Positions 34,603 through 44,849 of a stretch of 64,000 nucleotides of DNA are shown here, piece by piece; the first letter of the stretch is position 1; each line of letters opens with the position of its first letter. A program made the translations under genes and the position numbers. The DNA comes from Sphingobacterium sp. BN32 (GTDB lineage Bacteria > Bacteroidota > Bacteroidia > Sphingobacteriales > Sphingobacteriaceae): contig NZ_CP129963.1 in the NCBI RefSeq assembly GCF_030503615.1, forward strand, positions 1,240,001-1,304,000. The letters are read 5' to 3'. Under the pieces are notes generated by a model that saw only the letters and a list, made by a program, of their open reading frames with translations, was not told where the DNA came from and did no database searches.

Positions 34603-37600
34603 ATGAAGCATTTTACTAATTACAAAACCTGGGGAGGTTTAGACTATCTCTTTGTCAAAAAAGCAGCAATGGTATTGCTCATTGCAGGCTTGTTTCAAAG
34701 CAATTTAGCATTAGCATTTGGGCAGGATTTAAAGGTTCATGCCAAGCAAGAACGATTGAGCCAAATATTTGAAAAGCTCAAGAAGGAAAATGGATATCAT
34801 TTTTTCTGGGAAGGGAAAGACTTCTCCAATATGCTAGTCAATGTTTCCGTTGTTGGCAATATCGAGGAAGTATTGGCTGCATTGTTTAAAGACTTGCCCG
34901 TTGAATACCGATTGCACAAGAAAACGGTGATAATTCGTGTCGACAATGCGAAGCTATCCCAAGCGGCAAGCGCTCAACAACAGCTGGTGAGAGGTCGTGT
35001 TATCGATGAAGAAGGCAATCCTATGGTAGGCGCCACAGTGCGCTATAGCCATTCGGGGACCTATCATACCCTCGCGACAGGTTCAAAAGGAGAATTCGAG
35101 TTTCCTTCAAGCTCGTTCCCTGTCCATATCATGATTACGAACTTGGGTTTTAGACCCCAAGAGTATAGTATAGCATCCGCTAACGATGCGAATCTGATAC
35201 AGTTGCTTAGAAATAACGAAGTGATTGAGGATGTCGATATTGTATATACGGGTTATCAGGCTCTTAAAAAGGAAAGTTCCTCCGGCTCTAGCAGTGGGCT
35301 TTCAAAGGAATTCATTTTGGAACGGAATAACAACTCCTTAGATCGTATTCTAGAGAATGCAATTCCAGGTCTGAACACTTATACCACGCCCGATGGAAAG
35401 ACGGATATGCGTGTACGTGGGGGTAGCTCATTGCGCGCGGGGACTAATCCATTGATCGTCGTGGATGGTTTTCCTAGCGAAATTATGCCTGATGTCAATG
35501 AAATTGAAAACATTACGGTGTTAAAGGATGCGGCTGCTGCCGCAATTTGGGGCTCGCAGGCTGCAAACGGTGTAATCGTTATTACAACGAGCAAGGGGAA
35601 AGCGGGAAAACCGGTAATCCAATATTCAGGAAATTTGCGTGTAGAATCAAGACCGGATTATACGGCATTGCAAAGAGCAAGTGCCGCGGATGTTATTGAT
35701 TATGAGAAAGAGCAATATGATAAAGGGTATATCATGGCGCCTATTTTTGATAATTCTTCCACGGGATATTCTCAATCCATAGGAATTTTCAACGATTATG
35801 ATCGGAAAGACATTGATTTAGCAGAACGCGATAAGCGATTGGGGCTATTAGCAGGCTTAGATAATCAGTCGCAAGTAAATGATCTATTGTTGCGTCAAGC
35901 AATCAATCAGAAGCACTTTCTATCCATCAGCGGCGGTTCCGACCGTTTCTCTTACTATTCGGGATTTAACTTCGCGCAGGATTTAGCGGGGACAAAAGGT
36001 ACTCAAGCGAAGAGCACATTAGTGACTAACAGACTGTCATACCAGCTTGCCAATTTCCTTACGCTAAGAAGCAATATATCCATGGATTATAATTGGGGAA
36101 ATCAGGGGATAAATAATCTTGCGGGCGAAATTCGGGCATTGCAACCTTATCAAATGTTACTGGATGAACATGGAAATCCCATCAACAATTACTTCGGATA
36201 CAACAAGGTTGAAAACGACCGTTTATTAGGTTTAGGTTATTTGGATCATGGCGTCAATTTATTAACAGATAATGACTTGGCAAACAATAAATCTACCGGT
36301 TTTGGCATTCGTAGTATTTTCGGGATGGATTGGAAGCTGATGAAAGGCTTGCGACTGACGAATGATTTGGTTTATGAACGTTTGAACGGCAGACAGCGAA
36401 ATCTTTACAATCAAGATTCTTATTTTACGAGAAGCTTAGTCAATAGATTTACTGCATATGATGACGCTGCAAAAGGCTATGTAAAACATATTCCATACGG
36501 TGATATCCTCGATTTAAACTATACTAACGCTAAGCGTATGGCGTCGCGTAATCAATTAAACTATGAAAATACTTTTGCGGAGCGTCATTATTTGAATGTA
36601 ATTGCTGGGGCGGATATTAGTAAGCGAATTACCGATAATGGAAGCCAACGAATGTTGGGTTTCAATGATGAGTTATACAGTTCGCAGGATATTGATGCGA
36701 AAAAACTGGCATTGGGTGTTAAAGACTGGGAAGACCGAACACAGCGCTATGTTGCAGCAGACTATAACAAATTAGCTTATTTGGAAAACAGAGAGTATTC
36801 GTTCTATTCCTCTTTGGCCTATACCTATGATCATCGCTATACCTTTACGGGTAGTTATAGAAATGATTATTCGAATTTATTCGGTGCAGACCCTAAGCTA
36901 AGGAGAACCCCTTTATGGAGTATCGGTGGTAAATGGTTAGTACACAACGAAGCTTTCTTTAACAATGAATGGATTTCGGAATTGAGCCTTCGTTCGACTA
37001 TCGGTGTTACGGGTAACTTCGACCGTAACAATTCCACAACGACATTTCTTACGGCTACACGCTTTTTCAATAATATTGCTAATGATTTTGTTGCGAGACT
37101 TCAAACTCCTCCAAATCCGAAGCTGCGCTGGGAGAGCTCGCGTACCTTTAATGCGGGCTTAGATCTAGGCCTCTTAGCGAATCGTTTTGTAATCAATTTA
37201 GATTATTACAATAAATTCAGCTACGATTTACTTGGCAGTCAGGAGTTAGATCCTACCGTTGGTTTAACGAATGCCTACGTGAATGCTGCAGAGCTATCGA
37301 ATAAGGGTGTTGAGCTTGGTATTCAGGCTAATATTCTTCAAAACCGTCCGTTCGAATGGTCGAGCCAATTGAATTTTGCTTACAATAAAAGCAAAGTGAT
37401 CTCTAATAAAATTACCGATACGAATCCTAGGCTAAATCGTCCGAAGGATGTAGTCCCATTCTTGGAGGGATATGAGCGGGAGTCGCTATGGAGTTACCGC
37501 TGGGCTGGATTGGACGAGAAGGGAAGACCACAGACTTATGGAGCTGACGGGGAGAAGGTACTTGTGCCAGTAGAAGAGTCTTTAGAGTTAAATGGTACAA

Positions 37601-38112
37601 CAAGACCACGTTATAGCGGATCATTTAATAACACTTTGAGATATAAGGGATTTAACCTATCCATCTTTACTGTATTTAACTTCGGACAAGTTGCTCGCAT
37701 GGAAATGCCAGACATGTATGGTTATGTTTGGGATAGCTCTTATAATAATAAAATTGCCAAACGTTGGAGACAACCGGGCGATGAGCACAAAACAGATATC
37801 CCGGCCATCCCTGTGATGGAAGATTTTTATGAACTTGCCGATGACTACACCCGATTGGCGACACTTTCCAGCAACTCGGTTTTCGATGCTTCTTTCTTAA
37901 GAGTAAGAGAAATTCAACTAGGTTATACTTTGAGCGATTCTCAATTCTTGAAAAGCCTTCCTTTCAAATCCGTTCGCGCAGTGTTGCAAGTGAATAATGT
38001 GTTTCTCTGGAAAGCTAATAAATCGGGTCTCGATCCGGAGGCTGTTGTTAATAGGATGTACTATTTACCAGAGCCCATGGTTTATACATTTGGACTTAAC
38101 CTAACTCTTTAA
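34603..38112 (+). CDS. SusC/RagA TonB-linked receptor with STN signalling domain
   Basis: A 1169-residue outer membrane transporter. After the signal peptide (~40) comes an STN domain (about 43-112) that contacts FecR. A carboxypeptidase-like domain (about 128-205) follows, then a plug with a TonB-box-like VDIVYTGYQ and the motif RVRGGSSLRAGTNPLIVVDGFP (about 270-290), then the 22-strand barrel. The STN domain marks it as the transducing receptor of the sigma/FecR pair. Substrate unknown; association with TlpA proteins and no glycosidase argues against a classical glycan locus. Confidence 0.93.
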   Translation: MKHFTNYKTWGGLDYLFVKKAAMVLLIAGLFQSNLALAFGQDLKVHAKQERLSQIFEKLKKENGYHFFWEGKDFSNMLVNVSVVGNIEEVLAALFKDLPVEYRLHKKTVIIRVDNAKLSQAASAQQQLVRGRVIDEEGNPMVGATVRYSHSGTYHTLATGSKGEFEFPSSSFPVHIMITNLGFRPQEYSIASANDANLIQLLRNNEVIEDVDIVYTGYQALKKESSSGSSSGLSKEFILERNNNSLDRILENAIPGLNTYTTPDGKTDMRVRGGSSLRAGTNPLIVVDGFPSEIMPDVNEIENITVLKDAAAAAIWGSQAANGVIVITTSKGKAGKPVIQYSGNLRVESRPDYTALQRASAADVIDYEKEQYDKGYIMAPIFDNSSTGYSQSIGIFNDYDRKDIDLAERDKRLGLLAGLDNQSQVNDLLLRQAINQKHFLSISGGSDRFSYYSGFNFAQDLAGTKGTQAKSTLVTNRLSYQLANFLTLRSNISMDYNWGNQGINNLAGEIRALQPYQMLLDEHGNPINNYFGYNKVENDRLLGLGYLDHGVNLLTDNDLANNKSTGFGIRSIFGMDWKLMKGLRLTNDLVYERLNGRQRNLYNQDSYFTRSLVNRFTAYDDAAKGYVKHIPYGDILDLNYTNAKRMASRNQLNYENTFAERHYLNVIAGADISKRITDNGSQRMLGFNDELYSSQDIDAKKLALGVKDWEDRTQRYVAADYNKLAYLENREYSFYSSLAYTYDHRYTFTGSYRNDYSNLFGADPKLRRTPLWSIGGKWLVHNEAFFNNEWISELSLRSTIGVTGNFDRNNSTTTFLTATRFFNNIANDFVARLQTPPNPKLRWESSRTFNAGLDLGLLANRFVINLDYYNKFSYDLLGSQELDPTVGLTNAYVNAAELSNKGVELGIQANILQNRPFEWSSQLNFAYNKSKVISNKITDTNPRLNRPKDVVPFLEGYERESLWSYRWAGLDEKGRPQTYGADGEKVLVPVEESLELNGTTRPRYSGSFNNTLRYKGFNLSIFTVFNFGQVARMEMPDMYGYVWDSSYNNKIAKRWRQPGDEHKTDIPAIPVMEDFYELADDYTRLATLSSNSVFDASFLRVREIQLGYTLSDSQFLKSLPFKSVRAVLQVNNVFLWKANKSGLDPEAVVNRMYYLPEPMVYTFGLNLTL

Positions 38113-38123
38113 TTTAACTTAAG

Positions 38124-39500
38124 ATGAAAAGAATATATTTAGCATTTGTACTTCTGGCGGCGTCTTTAAGTAGTTGCCAAAAATACCTGGATATCCGTCC
38201 TAAAGGAAAGTTTATTCCTCAGACTATCCAAGATTATGAGGAGTTGTCATCAAATCCATCCTATGCTGGAAATGGCAATGCCTATTTAGAGCGTCTTTCT
38301 GACGGTATCTATCTCCCGCAGGCTGTTGTCAATAGCGGCATGAATGGCGTAGGTTCTAAAACTTATATATGGGCGCCGGAATATTACTTAGAGACAGAGA
38401 GCGACCGTACATGGAATGATAATTATAACAATATTTTCAACGCCAATATCATCTTGCAAGATATTGATGGCGTTGAAGATGGTACGCAAGAGCGTAAGAA
38501 CCTGGTGAAAGGGAATGCACTTTGCAATAGAGCGCAGGCCTACATGAATCTTATACTTTTTTATGCGCCTACTTACAATGAAAGTACAGCGGCTTCTGAG
38601 CTAGGAGTACCCTTAGTGAAGATTCCGGACCTGGAAGCCAAATCGAGCAGAGCTACAGTAAAAGAAGTATATGATCAAATTATTAGTGACCTAACGACCG
38701 CGTTGCCTCTTCTTCCAGACAAACCGAAGAATGTATATCGCCAAAGTAAAGGCGTTGCGAACGGACTTCTTGCTCGCCTGTATCTTAATATGGGACAGTA
38801 TGAAAAGGCATTGTCTCATGCAAATGAAGCATTGAAAACAAACAATACCATTTTTGATTTCAATGAATACAGATTTATTAATCCAGATCGTCCGGCTTTA
38901 GGGATTGCTAATCGTGCGCTCGCTCAAGTGCATCCGGAGATGATATCTTATATGACCACTTCATTTGGTAGCATTTTGACGGGTAGTTTCATCGATCCCG
39001 ATTTGTTAAATCAATTCGATCCGAAAGATCTTCGCCTTAAATTTGGTTGGTCAAAAACGGACCGCACCGGTGTTCCGGTTAAGGAGCCTTATCCACAATA
39101 TATCAATACTGACCTGAACTATAATATCGCCGTTCCAGAGATGATGTTGATTGCTGCAGAGTGCCAAGCGCGATTGAATCAAAAGGATCAGGCACTAAAG
39201 CTGCTGAATACCTTAAGGGCAAAACGTTTTACGAAGGAGGATTTCAAAGCAGTTGAAGCAGCCACAGCAGAAGATGCATTAAAATTAGTGATTAGAGAGC
39301 GCAGAATAGAGTTGTTTGGTAAAGGTTTGCGTTGGTTCGACATGAAGCGATTGGACAAAGATACTCGTTTTGCAAAAACCTATAAGCGTGCTAATGCCGG
39401 ACAAACTTATACCTTGGCTCCAGGATCCTCGCATTTCGTTGCTCAGATTCCAGGTTTGGTCATGAAATTAAATCCTAATATTGTTCCAAATCCTAGATAA
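38124..39500 (+). CDS. SusD/RagB-family surface lipoprotein
   Basis: Surface-exposed partner lid of the SusC above, 458 residues, lipobox LSSC (Cys ~17) followed by QKYLDIRPKGKFIPQT. It has the TPR-like fold of the family and the conserved C-terminal stretch LVIRERRIELFGKGLRWFDMKRL. Shorter than the 500-600 residues of many SusD proteins, and of the type commonly found next to TlpA genes. Confidence 0.92.
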   Translation: MKRIYLAFVLLAASLSSCQKYLDIRPKGKFIPQTIQDYEELSSNPSYAGNGNAYLERLSDGIYLPQAVVNSGMNGVGSKTYIWAPEYYLETESDRTWNDNYNNIFNANIILQDIDGVEDGTQERKNLVKGNALCNRAQAYMNLILFYAPTYNESTAASELGVPLVKIPDLEAKSSRATVKEVYDQIISDLTTALPLLPDKPKNVYRQSKGVANGLLARLYLNMGQYEKALSHANEALKTNNTIFDFNEYRFINPDRPALGIANRALAQVHPEMISYMTTSFGSILTGSFIDPDLLNQFDPKDLRLKFGWSKTDRTGVPVKEPYPQYINTDLNYNIAVPEMMLIAAECQARLNQKDQALKLLNTLRAKRFTKEDFKAVEAATAEDALKLVIRERRIELFGKGLRWFDMKRLDKDTRFAKTYKRANAGQTYTLAPGSSHFVAQIPGLVMKLNPNIVPNPR

Positions 39501-39506
39501 GCTGAT

Positions 39507-40604
39507 ATGATAAAATCTAGGTTAGTTTTGTTTTGGATATGTATTTATTTGATTCCGCTCGCTGTAATCGCACAGGGAAATTATCAAATTAATGGACAGG
39601 TTATTAGTGATAAGAATATTACTCGAGCCTATCTATATACCTTCGATAAGGGTCGAAAATTATTGGACTCTGCCGAGGTTAAGAGCAATGCTTTTCAGTT
39701 TAGCGGACAAGTGGGTAAGCCCCTTGCGGCGAGTATTGGATTTAAAGGATCTAAGCGATCCGTTCATTTCATTTTAGAATCCGCACAAATGCAGGTGCGA
39801 GTACAAGAGGACTGGAATCAACCAAGCACCGTAATCGGGGGAACTCAGAATGCCATCAAGAAAGGTTATGAGCTCGACGTGGCGAGTTTTCAGGATAGTA
39901 TGCGGTCGCTTGGTGCGGCCTATGAGCATGCAGACGAAGAGGGTAAAGTAAAGTTAGGGACACAAATGCAAGTTTGGAATCAGAAGGTCGATTCTGTACG
40001 TAAGGATTACTTAATTGCTCATCCGTCTTCCTTCGCGGTATTGGATATTTACAGACCTTATTTACCAACGCTAAATTATGTGGAGCTTCAGGAATTAGTT
40101 GATCGATTCGATAAGGGTTTGGCCTATTCGCTAGTCTATCAGGAATTATTAGGGATTTATGAGCGTAAAAAGGAGCGAAATCTAGTAGGTAAGCAAGCGC
40201 CTGCGATCCACAGTAAAACAATTGAGGGAAAGGTTTTCAATTTATCCTCGTTGAAAGGAAAGACGGTGCTGATTGATTTCTGGGCTTCATGGTGTGCGCC
40301 GTGTCGTATTGCAAATCGAAAACTTGTACCTACCTATGAGAAATATCGTTCAAAGGGTTTTGAGATCGTGTCGGTTTCGATGGATGACAAGTATCATTTG
40401 TGGAAGGCTGCAGTGGAAAAAGATGGTATTCCTTGGATACAGATAGCAGACTTAATTGATTTAAAATCGAATAAGGCGGCTGCAGCCTATCACGTTGAGC
40501 AATTGCCGACATTATTTTTGATGGATGAGAACGGCGTCGTGATTAAACAAAACATGAATCACGAAGAACTTTTAGAATTTTTAAAATTAAAATATGATGA
40601 ATAA
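39507..40604 (+). CDS. TlpA-like thiol-disulfide protein with DUF4369 domain, first of two
   Basis: An exported 365-residue protein: signal peptide (~23), a DUF4369-like beta domain (about 25-130), a helical linker and a thioredoxin fold with active site WCAPC (Cys263, Cys266) and cis-Pro in LPT (334). Predicted to reduce or exchange disulfides in the periplasm. Its tail overlaps the next gene by 11 bases. Its presence in the operon suggests a cysteine- or metal-containing substrate or receptor maturation; this is inference. Confidence 0.9.
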   Translation: MIKSRLVLFWICIYLIPLAVIAQGNYQINGQVISDKNITRAYLYTFDKGRKLLDSAEVKSNAFQFSGQVGKPLAASIGFKGSKRSVHFILESAQMQVRVQEDWNQPSTVIGGTQNAIKKGYELDVASFQDSMRSLGAAYEHADEEGKVKLGTQMQVWNQKVDSVRKDYLIAHPSSFAVLDIYRPYLPTLNYVELQELVDRFDKGLAYSLVYQELLGIYERKKERNLVGKQAPAIHSKTIEGKVFNLSSLKGKTVLIDFWASWCAPCRIANRKLVPTYEKYRSKGFEIVSVSMDDKYHLWKAAVEKDGIPWIQIADLIDLKSNKAAAAYHVEQLPTLFLMDENGVVIKQNMNHEELLEFLKLKYDE

Positions 40605-41745
40605 GCAATCTATAATATGCGGTATGTTGGGCTTAGCACTTTTTACCAGTGCGCATGGTCAGGAAAAATCGGTAGAAATTAGCGGACAAATTAAGGGGGT
40701 TGGGAATGCCGAGATTAGAGTCTTAGATCCCGTGAGAGGTGAGATCAAGCGTTTTAATGCTTCGCAAGATAATTTTAAAATCCATCTGCCTGTATATACA
40801 AACGACCAACGATTCTATACTTTACATTTACCTTCATTAGGGGATATGGGTCCATCGATGAAGACCCCAGCATTATTTTTTATGGTCGACAATGATCCCA
40901 TCGATATACAGGCGCATATCGAAGACGGGAGTCTGAAGACGGATACGATCATAGGGGCGAATGATTTGAATGCATTTAATTCGACCTATAAGCAATTGAA
41001 GAGCACTGGAAAGCTTATGCAGGCTAGTGAGGAGTATAATAAAGCGTTCAATGCTTATAACAATGTGGCGCAAACAGAAGAGAATTTGCAAGCATTGAAG
41101 GCAGTGGGCGAGAAAATTGAAGCAATTTATACCGAGCAGGGGGAGGAAATCACTGAACTAATCGCATCGAATCCGAAGTCTTTAACGATTGCTACCTTAG
41201 CGAGTCAATATACGGCGCCGGATATGACAGTAGATGCGATTGCTGAATTTCTTTCTCAATTCGATCAGGGTGTCGTAGCGCAAAGCTTCTACTTGAAAGA
41301 GCTGCAAACCAAGTTAGCAAAAGTGAGTCAATTGGAAGTAGGGCAACAGGCGCCAGATTTTTCAATAAAGGGAATCGATCAGAAAACTATCAAATTGAGC
41401 GATTTCAAAGGTAAATATGTTTTGTTAGACTTTTGGGCTTCCTGGTGCGGTCCTTGTCGGCGTGAAATGCCTCATGTGAAAGCCGCTTATGAGCAGTTCA
41501 AAGGAAATAACTTTCAAGTGTTTGCAGTTTCGATTGATCGGGATGCTGCAGCTTGGAAAAAAGCGCTAGCAGAGGATAAAATGCCATTTGTTCATGCGCT
41601 GGATGCTAAAGGAAAAGAAAGCGTAAGTGATTTATATATGGTTAAAGCGATTCCGACAAACTTTTTGTTGGATGCAAAGGGTAAGATTATCGCAAAGAAT
41701 TTGAGAGGGGAGGAGCTGAGCAAGTTTCTAGCGACACAGCTGTAA
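40594..41745 (+). CDS. TlpA-like thiol-disulfide protein with DUF4369 domain, second of two
   Basis: A 383-residue paralogue of the preceding gene: signal peptide ending AHGQ, DUF4369-like domain, then a thioredoxin fold with the more canonical WCGPC (Cys285, Cys288) and cis-Pro in IPT. The different active-site dipeptides (AP versus GP) suggest different redox potentials and perhaps distinct partners. It starts at one of two adjacent ATGs (40594 or 40597) inside the end of the previous gene and closes the operon. Confidence 0.9.
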   Translation: MMNKQSIICGMLGLALFTSAHGQEKSVEISGQIKGVGNAEIRVLDPVRGEIKRFNASQDNFKIHLPVYTNDQRFYTLHLPSLGDMGPSMKTPALFFMVDNDPIDIQAHIEDGSLKTDTIIGANDLNAFNSTYKQLKSTGKLMQASEEYNKAFNAYNNVAQTEENLQALKAVGEKIEAIYTEQGEEITELIASNPKSLTIATLASQYTAPDMTVDAIAEFLSQFDQGVVAQSFYLKELQTKLAKVSQLEVGQQAPDFSIKGIDQKTIKLSDFKGKYVLLDFWASWCGPCRREMPHVKAAYEQFKGNNFQVFAVSIDRDAAAWKKALAEDKMPFVHALDAKGKESVSDLYMVKAIPTNFLLDAKGKIIAKNLRGEELSKFLATQL

Positions 41746-41776
41746 GGTTTTTTAAATGCAATTTTGTATTTGACTG

Positions 41777-41808
41777 AGAAAGGAAGGATGAGCGCATCCT
41801 TCCTTTCT
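41777..41808 (+). terminator. Hairpin after the TlpA operon
   Basis: A 14-bp perfect stem (41777-41790 with 41795-41808) and an AGCG tetraloop, without a real U-tract. It probably marks the 3' end of the operon mRNA. I see nothing else in the 325-base spacer 41746-42070 apart from AT-rich sequence before the TPR gene. Confidence 0.55.
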
Positions 41809-42070
41809 TGGTTTGAATCTAATTGGTTGTTAGGGTGTATTTCTTTCCTCAATCAAAATGCATTGGTAAAGCCAAACTTGCTGTTATGGAAAGTAGCATT
41901 CAGTTAAATGTAAACTGTAAAAAGCAAAAGGGGTTACTGATCGATATTGGCTGACTTTTTGCTAAAATTACTCGTTCAGTGATTGATAATGCAAGTTTTT
42001 ATATCTCGATGACATTGGATATCTTAAAGCTTATTATCTTCACTTATTTGATGGTTTCAAAATATATTGG

Positions 42071-44617
42071 ATGTATAAAATGACAATGCGGGTGAATCGA
42101 AAGATTAATTATGATTATAAAAGCTGTATTTTAACAGGTGTCCTCTCCATGTTAATTTTAGGGGGCTACGCTCAGGAAGACAAAAAGCAACAGCATAAGA
42201 ATGAGCAAGTAGGGGGGCAAGTGGACCGAACTCAACCTCGTGTGATGGATTCTATTGAAGTCGTACGGGAATATCGTCCAGTTCTTGCTGATGCGGTAAA
42301 GATTCGTAGAACGCCGGATATGAAGATCGATCGGGCAACGCTTGCGCAGGAATTGCGTGAGATTGCAGCGAGCATGTATTTTTCACGAAATAATTATAAA
42401 CAGCCGTATCATAGTCCGCTTCCTCAGCGTTATCCCAATGCTTCGCGCGACAATATTGATAATAACCGGATTGGTATCATTGCATATTTAGCGGGTGAAT
42501 ATGAGAGAGCGGCGTCTATTTTGAAAAAAGTGGAACCAACAGACGCATTTTACCAGAGTTCATTAATAGGGCTAGGCAATATCGCGCTCAAAAGTGGTGA
42601 TAAGCAAGCTGCTTTGGTAGCCTTTCAGAAAGCTGCCGAATTAAACTATGACCAAGAGGTAAAGGCTGACGGTCTATTCAATTATGGTAAAATTTTATAT
42701 GAATTAGATTCTGTCCGCGACGCTTTACAGCCTTTGCAAGAATACATAGGATTAAATTTTAAAGATCAGGATACAGAACAAGGTAAAGAAACTACAGAGT
42801 CGAGAATTAGGGAGGTTTTAACAGGTACCAGCAATTTTCAGGCAGGGGTTTATTTGCTGGAATCCTTCAAGAATAGGGAAGAGAAGGCCGAAATGATCTA
42901 TCAGAAGGTGACCTATTATCGAGGAATGGAGTTTTATAACGAGCGGGCTTTTGAAAACAGTATCTCTATGTTTATGCGTTCCGAGAAGGTTCCTTTCGAT
43001 CCGGAGATGGCCGCATTAGCTACCTATTGGAAAGCAGAGGCGATGTATGAGGTTCGTAAATACGGCGAAGCAGTCGACAATTTCTCCAAGTTTCTTCAAC
43101 TACCGGCCGCCCGAAATACGAGTGTTTACAATTATGCAAATTATGCCTTAGCGTATGCTGCCTTTCGTATCAATCGATATAGTGTTGCGGCGCAATATTT
43201 TGAACGTTTTTTGGCGTCGGAGGAAGGCTCTTTGGACAAGAAAATACGTCACGATGTGATAGCTCGTCTTGGTGACTCTTATCTGTCAACCCGAAATTAT
43301 GGGCGTGCAAATGAGTTTTATAGTCAATTGATTAAAGAGAAAGCTCCAAATGAGGATTACGCCCTCTTTCAGCAGGGTATTATCAAAGGGCTTCAAGGTG
43401 ACAATGAGGGTAAGCTCAATACGTTGCGTGCAGTGGTCGAGAAATTTCCGAATTCAAATTACGCCGATGATGTAGCTTTTGAGATCCCCTATTTGTCTTT
43501 TACAACCGGTGATTACGAGTCCGCCATCGCGGGGCTTCAGCAAATGATTAAACGTTATCCGCGAAGTAGTTATGTCCCTAGAGCATTGATGACAATCGGT
43601 CTTGTTCAATACAACAACAATGATAATGAGGCAGCTATGGCTACTTTCCAAAAAGTAGTAAAGGATTATTCAACGACGAGTGAGGCGGCGCAAGCGATGC
43701 TATCTATTGAAAATATCTATCTCGACCAAGGGGATGCAACAAGCTACATCCATTATGCTACGAGTAATAATATTGCAGATTTAAGTGTTTCGGAACAAGA
43801 TAACTTAGCGTTTCAGGCCGGTCGTACTTTATTTTCTCGTGGGCAATATGGACCGGCTGTGGAAGCAATAAATGCTTATTTCGACAAGTTTCCTAAGCCG
43901 AGACAAGAGAAATATGCACGATACATTAGAGGGGTGAGCTTATATCACACAGGACATCCTCGTGAAGCTTTGCACGACTTGAATATTATTTTGAACGATT
44001 GGACGAGTGAGTATACCGAGCAAACCTTGATGACGGTCGCAGCATTGTATCTAAGTCTGAAAGAATATAACGAAGCGATTGTGCATCTTAAAAAGTTAGA
44101 ACTTAATTCCGACTATAAGAAGAATTATGGCTACGCAGTGACGAATTTAATGATCTGTTATTACGAGATTGGTGATTTTGAGCAGATGGAGAATTATGTT
44201 GAACTGATCAAGAATTACGATAAAGCGTCGGATGCAGAGATCGCTGCAGCGCACCTTTATAGTGCGAAAGCCGCTATAGCGAAAAAAGACAAAGCTACTG
44301 CGCTAAAAGAGCTGAATGTAGCTGCATTGAAAAGCAAGTCAGCCGCAAGTGCCGAGGCAAGGTATAACGTAGCGATGATGCAGTACGAAAATAAGGAATA
44401 CAGTAAGGCACAGAAGTCCGCATTTGATGTCATTGAGAATATGGATGAGCAGGATTATTGGGTTGCAAAGTGTTTTATTTTGCTAGCAGATACTTATGCT
44501 CGAAAAGGGGATGTTGTGCAGGCGAGAAGTACCTTAGAGAGTGTGATTGAGAATTATGAGGGTGACGATGATATATTACCAACTGCAAAAGCTCGTTTGC
44601 AAAAATTAAAGAAGTAG
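42071..44617 (+). CDS. Large exported TPR protein
   Basis: An 848-residue protein with a signal peptide ending GGYAQ (about residue 35; ATGs at 42071, 42080 and 42086 are all possible starts). Near residues 58-83 is a segment MDSIEVVREYRPVLADAVKI before the repeats. From ~125 to the end are successive tetratricopeptide repeats (for example YERAASILKKVEPTDAFYQS, YESAIAGLQQMIKRYPRSSY). It is probably a periplasmic scaffold for an envelope complex; no catalytic motif is seen. Monocistronic with its own terminator. Confidence 0.85.
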   Translation: MYKMTMRVNRKINYDYKSCILTGVLSMLILGGYAQEDKKQQHKNEQVGGQVDRTQPRVMDSIEVVREYRPVLADAVKIRRTPDMKIDRATLAQELREIAASMYFSRNNYKQPYHSPLPQRYPNASRDNIDNNRIGIIAYLAGEYERAASILKKVEPTDAFYQSSLIGLGNIALKSGDKQAALVAFQKAAELNYDQEVKADGLFNYGKILYELDSVRDALQPLQEYIGLNFKDQDTEQGKETTESRIREVLTGTSNFQAGVYLLESFKNREEKAEMIYQKVTYYRGMEFYNERAFENSISMFMRSEKVPFDPEMAALATYWKAEAMYEVRKYGEAVDNFSKFLQLPAARNTSVYNYANYALAYAAFRINRYSVAAQYFERFLASEEGSLDKKIRHDVIARLGDSYLSTRNYGRANEFYSQLIKEKAPNEDYALFQQGIIKGLQGDNEGKLNTLRAVVEKFPNSNYADDVAFEIPYLSFTTGDYESAIAGLQQMIKRYPRSSYVPRALMTIGLVQYNNNDNEAAMATFQKVVKDYSTTSEAAQAMLSIENIYLDQGDATSYIHYATSNNIADLSVSEQDNLAFQAGRTLFSRGQYGPAVEAINAYFDKFPKPRQEKYARYIRGVSLYHTGHPREALHDLNIILNDWTSEYTEQTLMTVAALYLSLKEYNEAIVHLKKLELNSDYKKNYGYAVTNLMICYYEIGDFEQMENYVELIKNYDKASDAEIAAAHLYSAKAAIAKKDKATALKELNVAALKSKSAASAEARYNVAMMQYENKEYSKAQKSAFDVIENMDEQDYWVAKCFILLADTYARKGDVVQARSTLESVIENYEGDDDILPTAKARLQKLKK

Positions 44618-44772
44618 AAAGGATTCTTTAAATTCGCCGACAACGCAGGATCACGCTTGGCGAAGAGATGCTCGAAATGAGCTTAGTTTCAAGCTTAGTA
44701 GGTAGTGCTTTATTAATCCAATTTCAATCTACTCACGTTATTGCTCAGTAAGGTTGATTGTCCTTTTAAAGG

Positions 44773-44823
44773 AATGGAAGCTAGCCCAATAAAAAGTAGG
44801 GCTAGCTTCCATTGTTTTATTTT
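44773..44823 (+). terminator. Terminator of the TPR gene
   Basis: A 15-bp perfect stem (44773-44787 with 44799-44813) followed by TGTTTTATTTT. It faces the convergent DUF5689 gene ending at 44850. Confidence 0.8.
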
Positions 44824-44849
44824 GATCTAGTTCATTCTAGATCCTCGCG

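Noticed and set aside
34603..41745. Reading the sigma/FecR/SusCD/TlpA locus as a glycan utilisation locus
   Set aside because: No glycoside hydrolase, lyase or SusE/F gene is present; the accompanying genes are thiol-disulfide proteins.
44668..44751. 27-codon ORF resembling a free signal peptide ending in VIAQ
   Set aside because: It stops right after the signal-like part, nothing downstream continues in any frame, and the terminator of the TPR gene follows at once. Could be a gene remnant, but the evidence is too thin.
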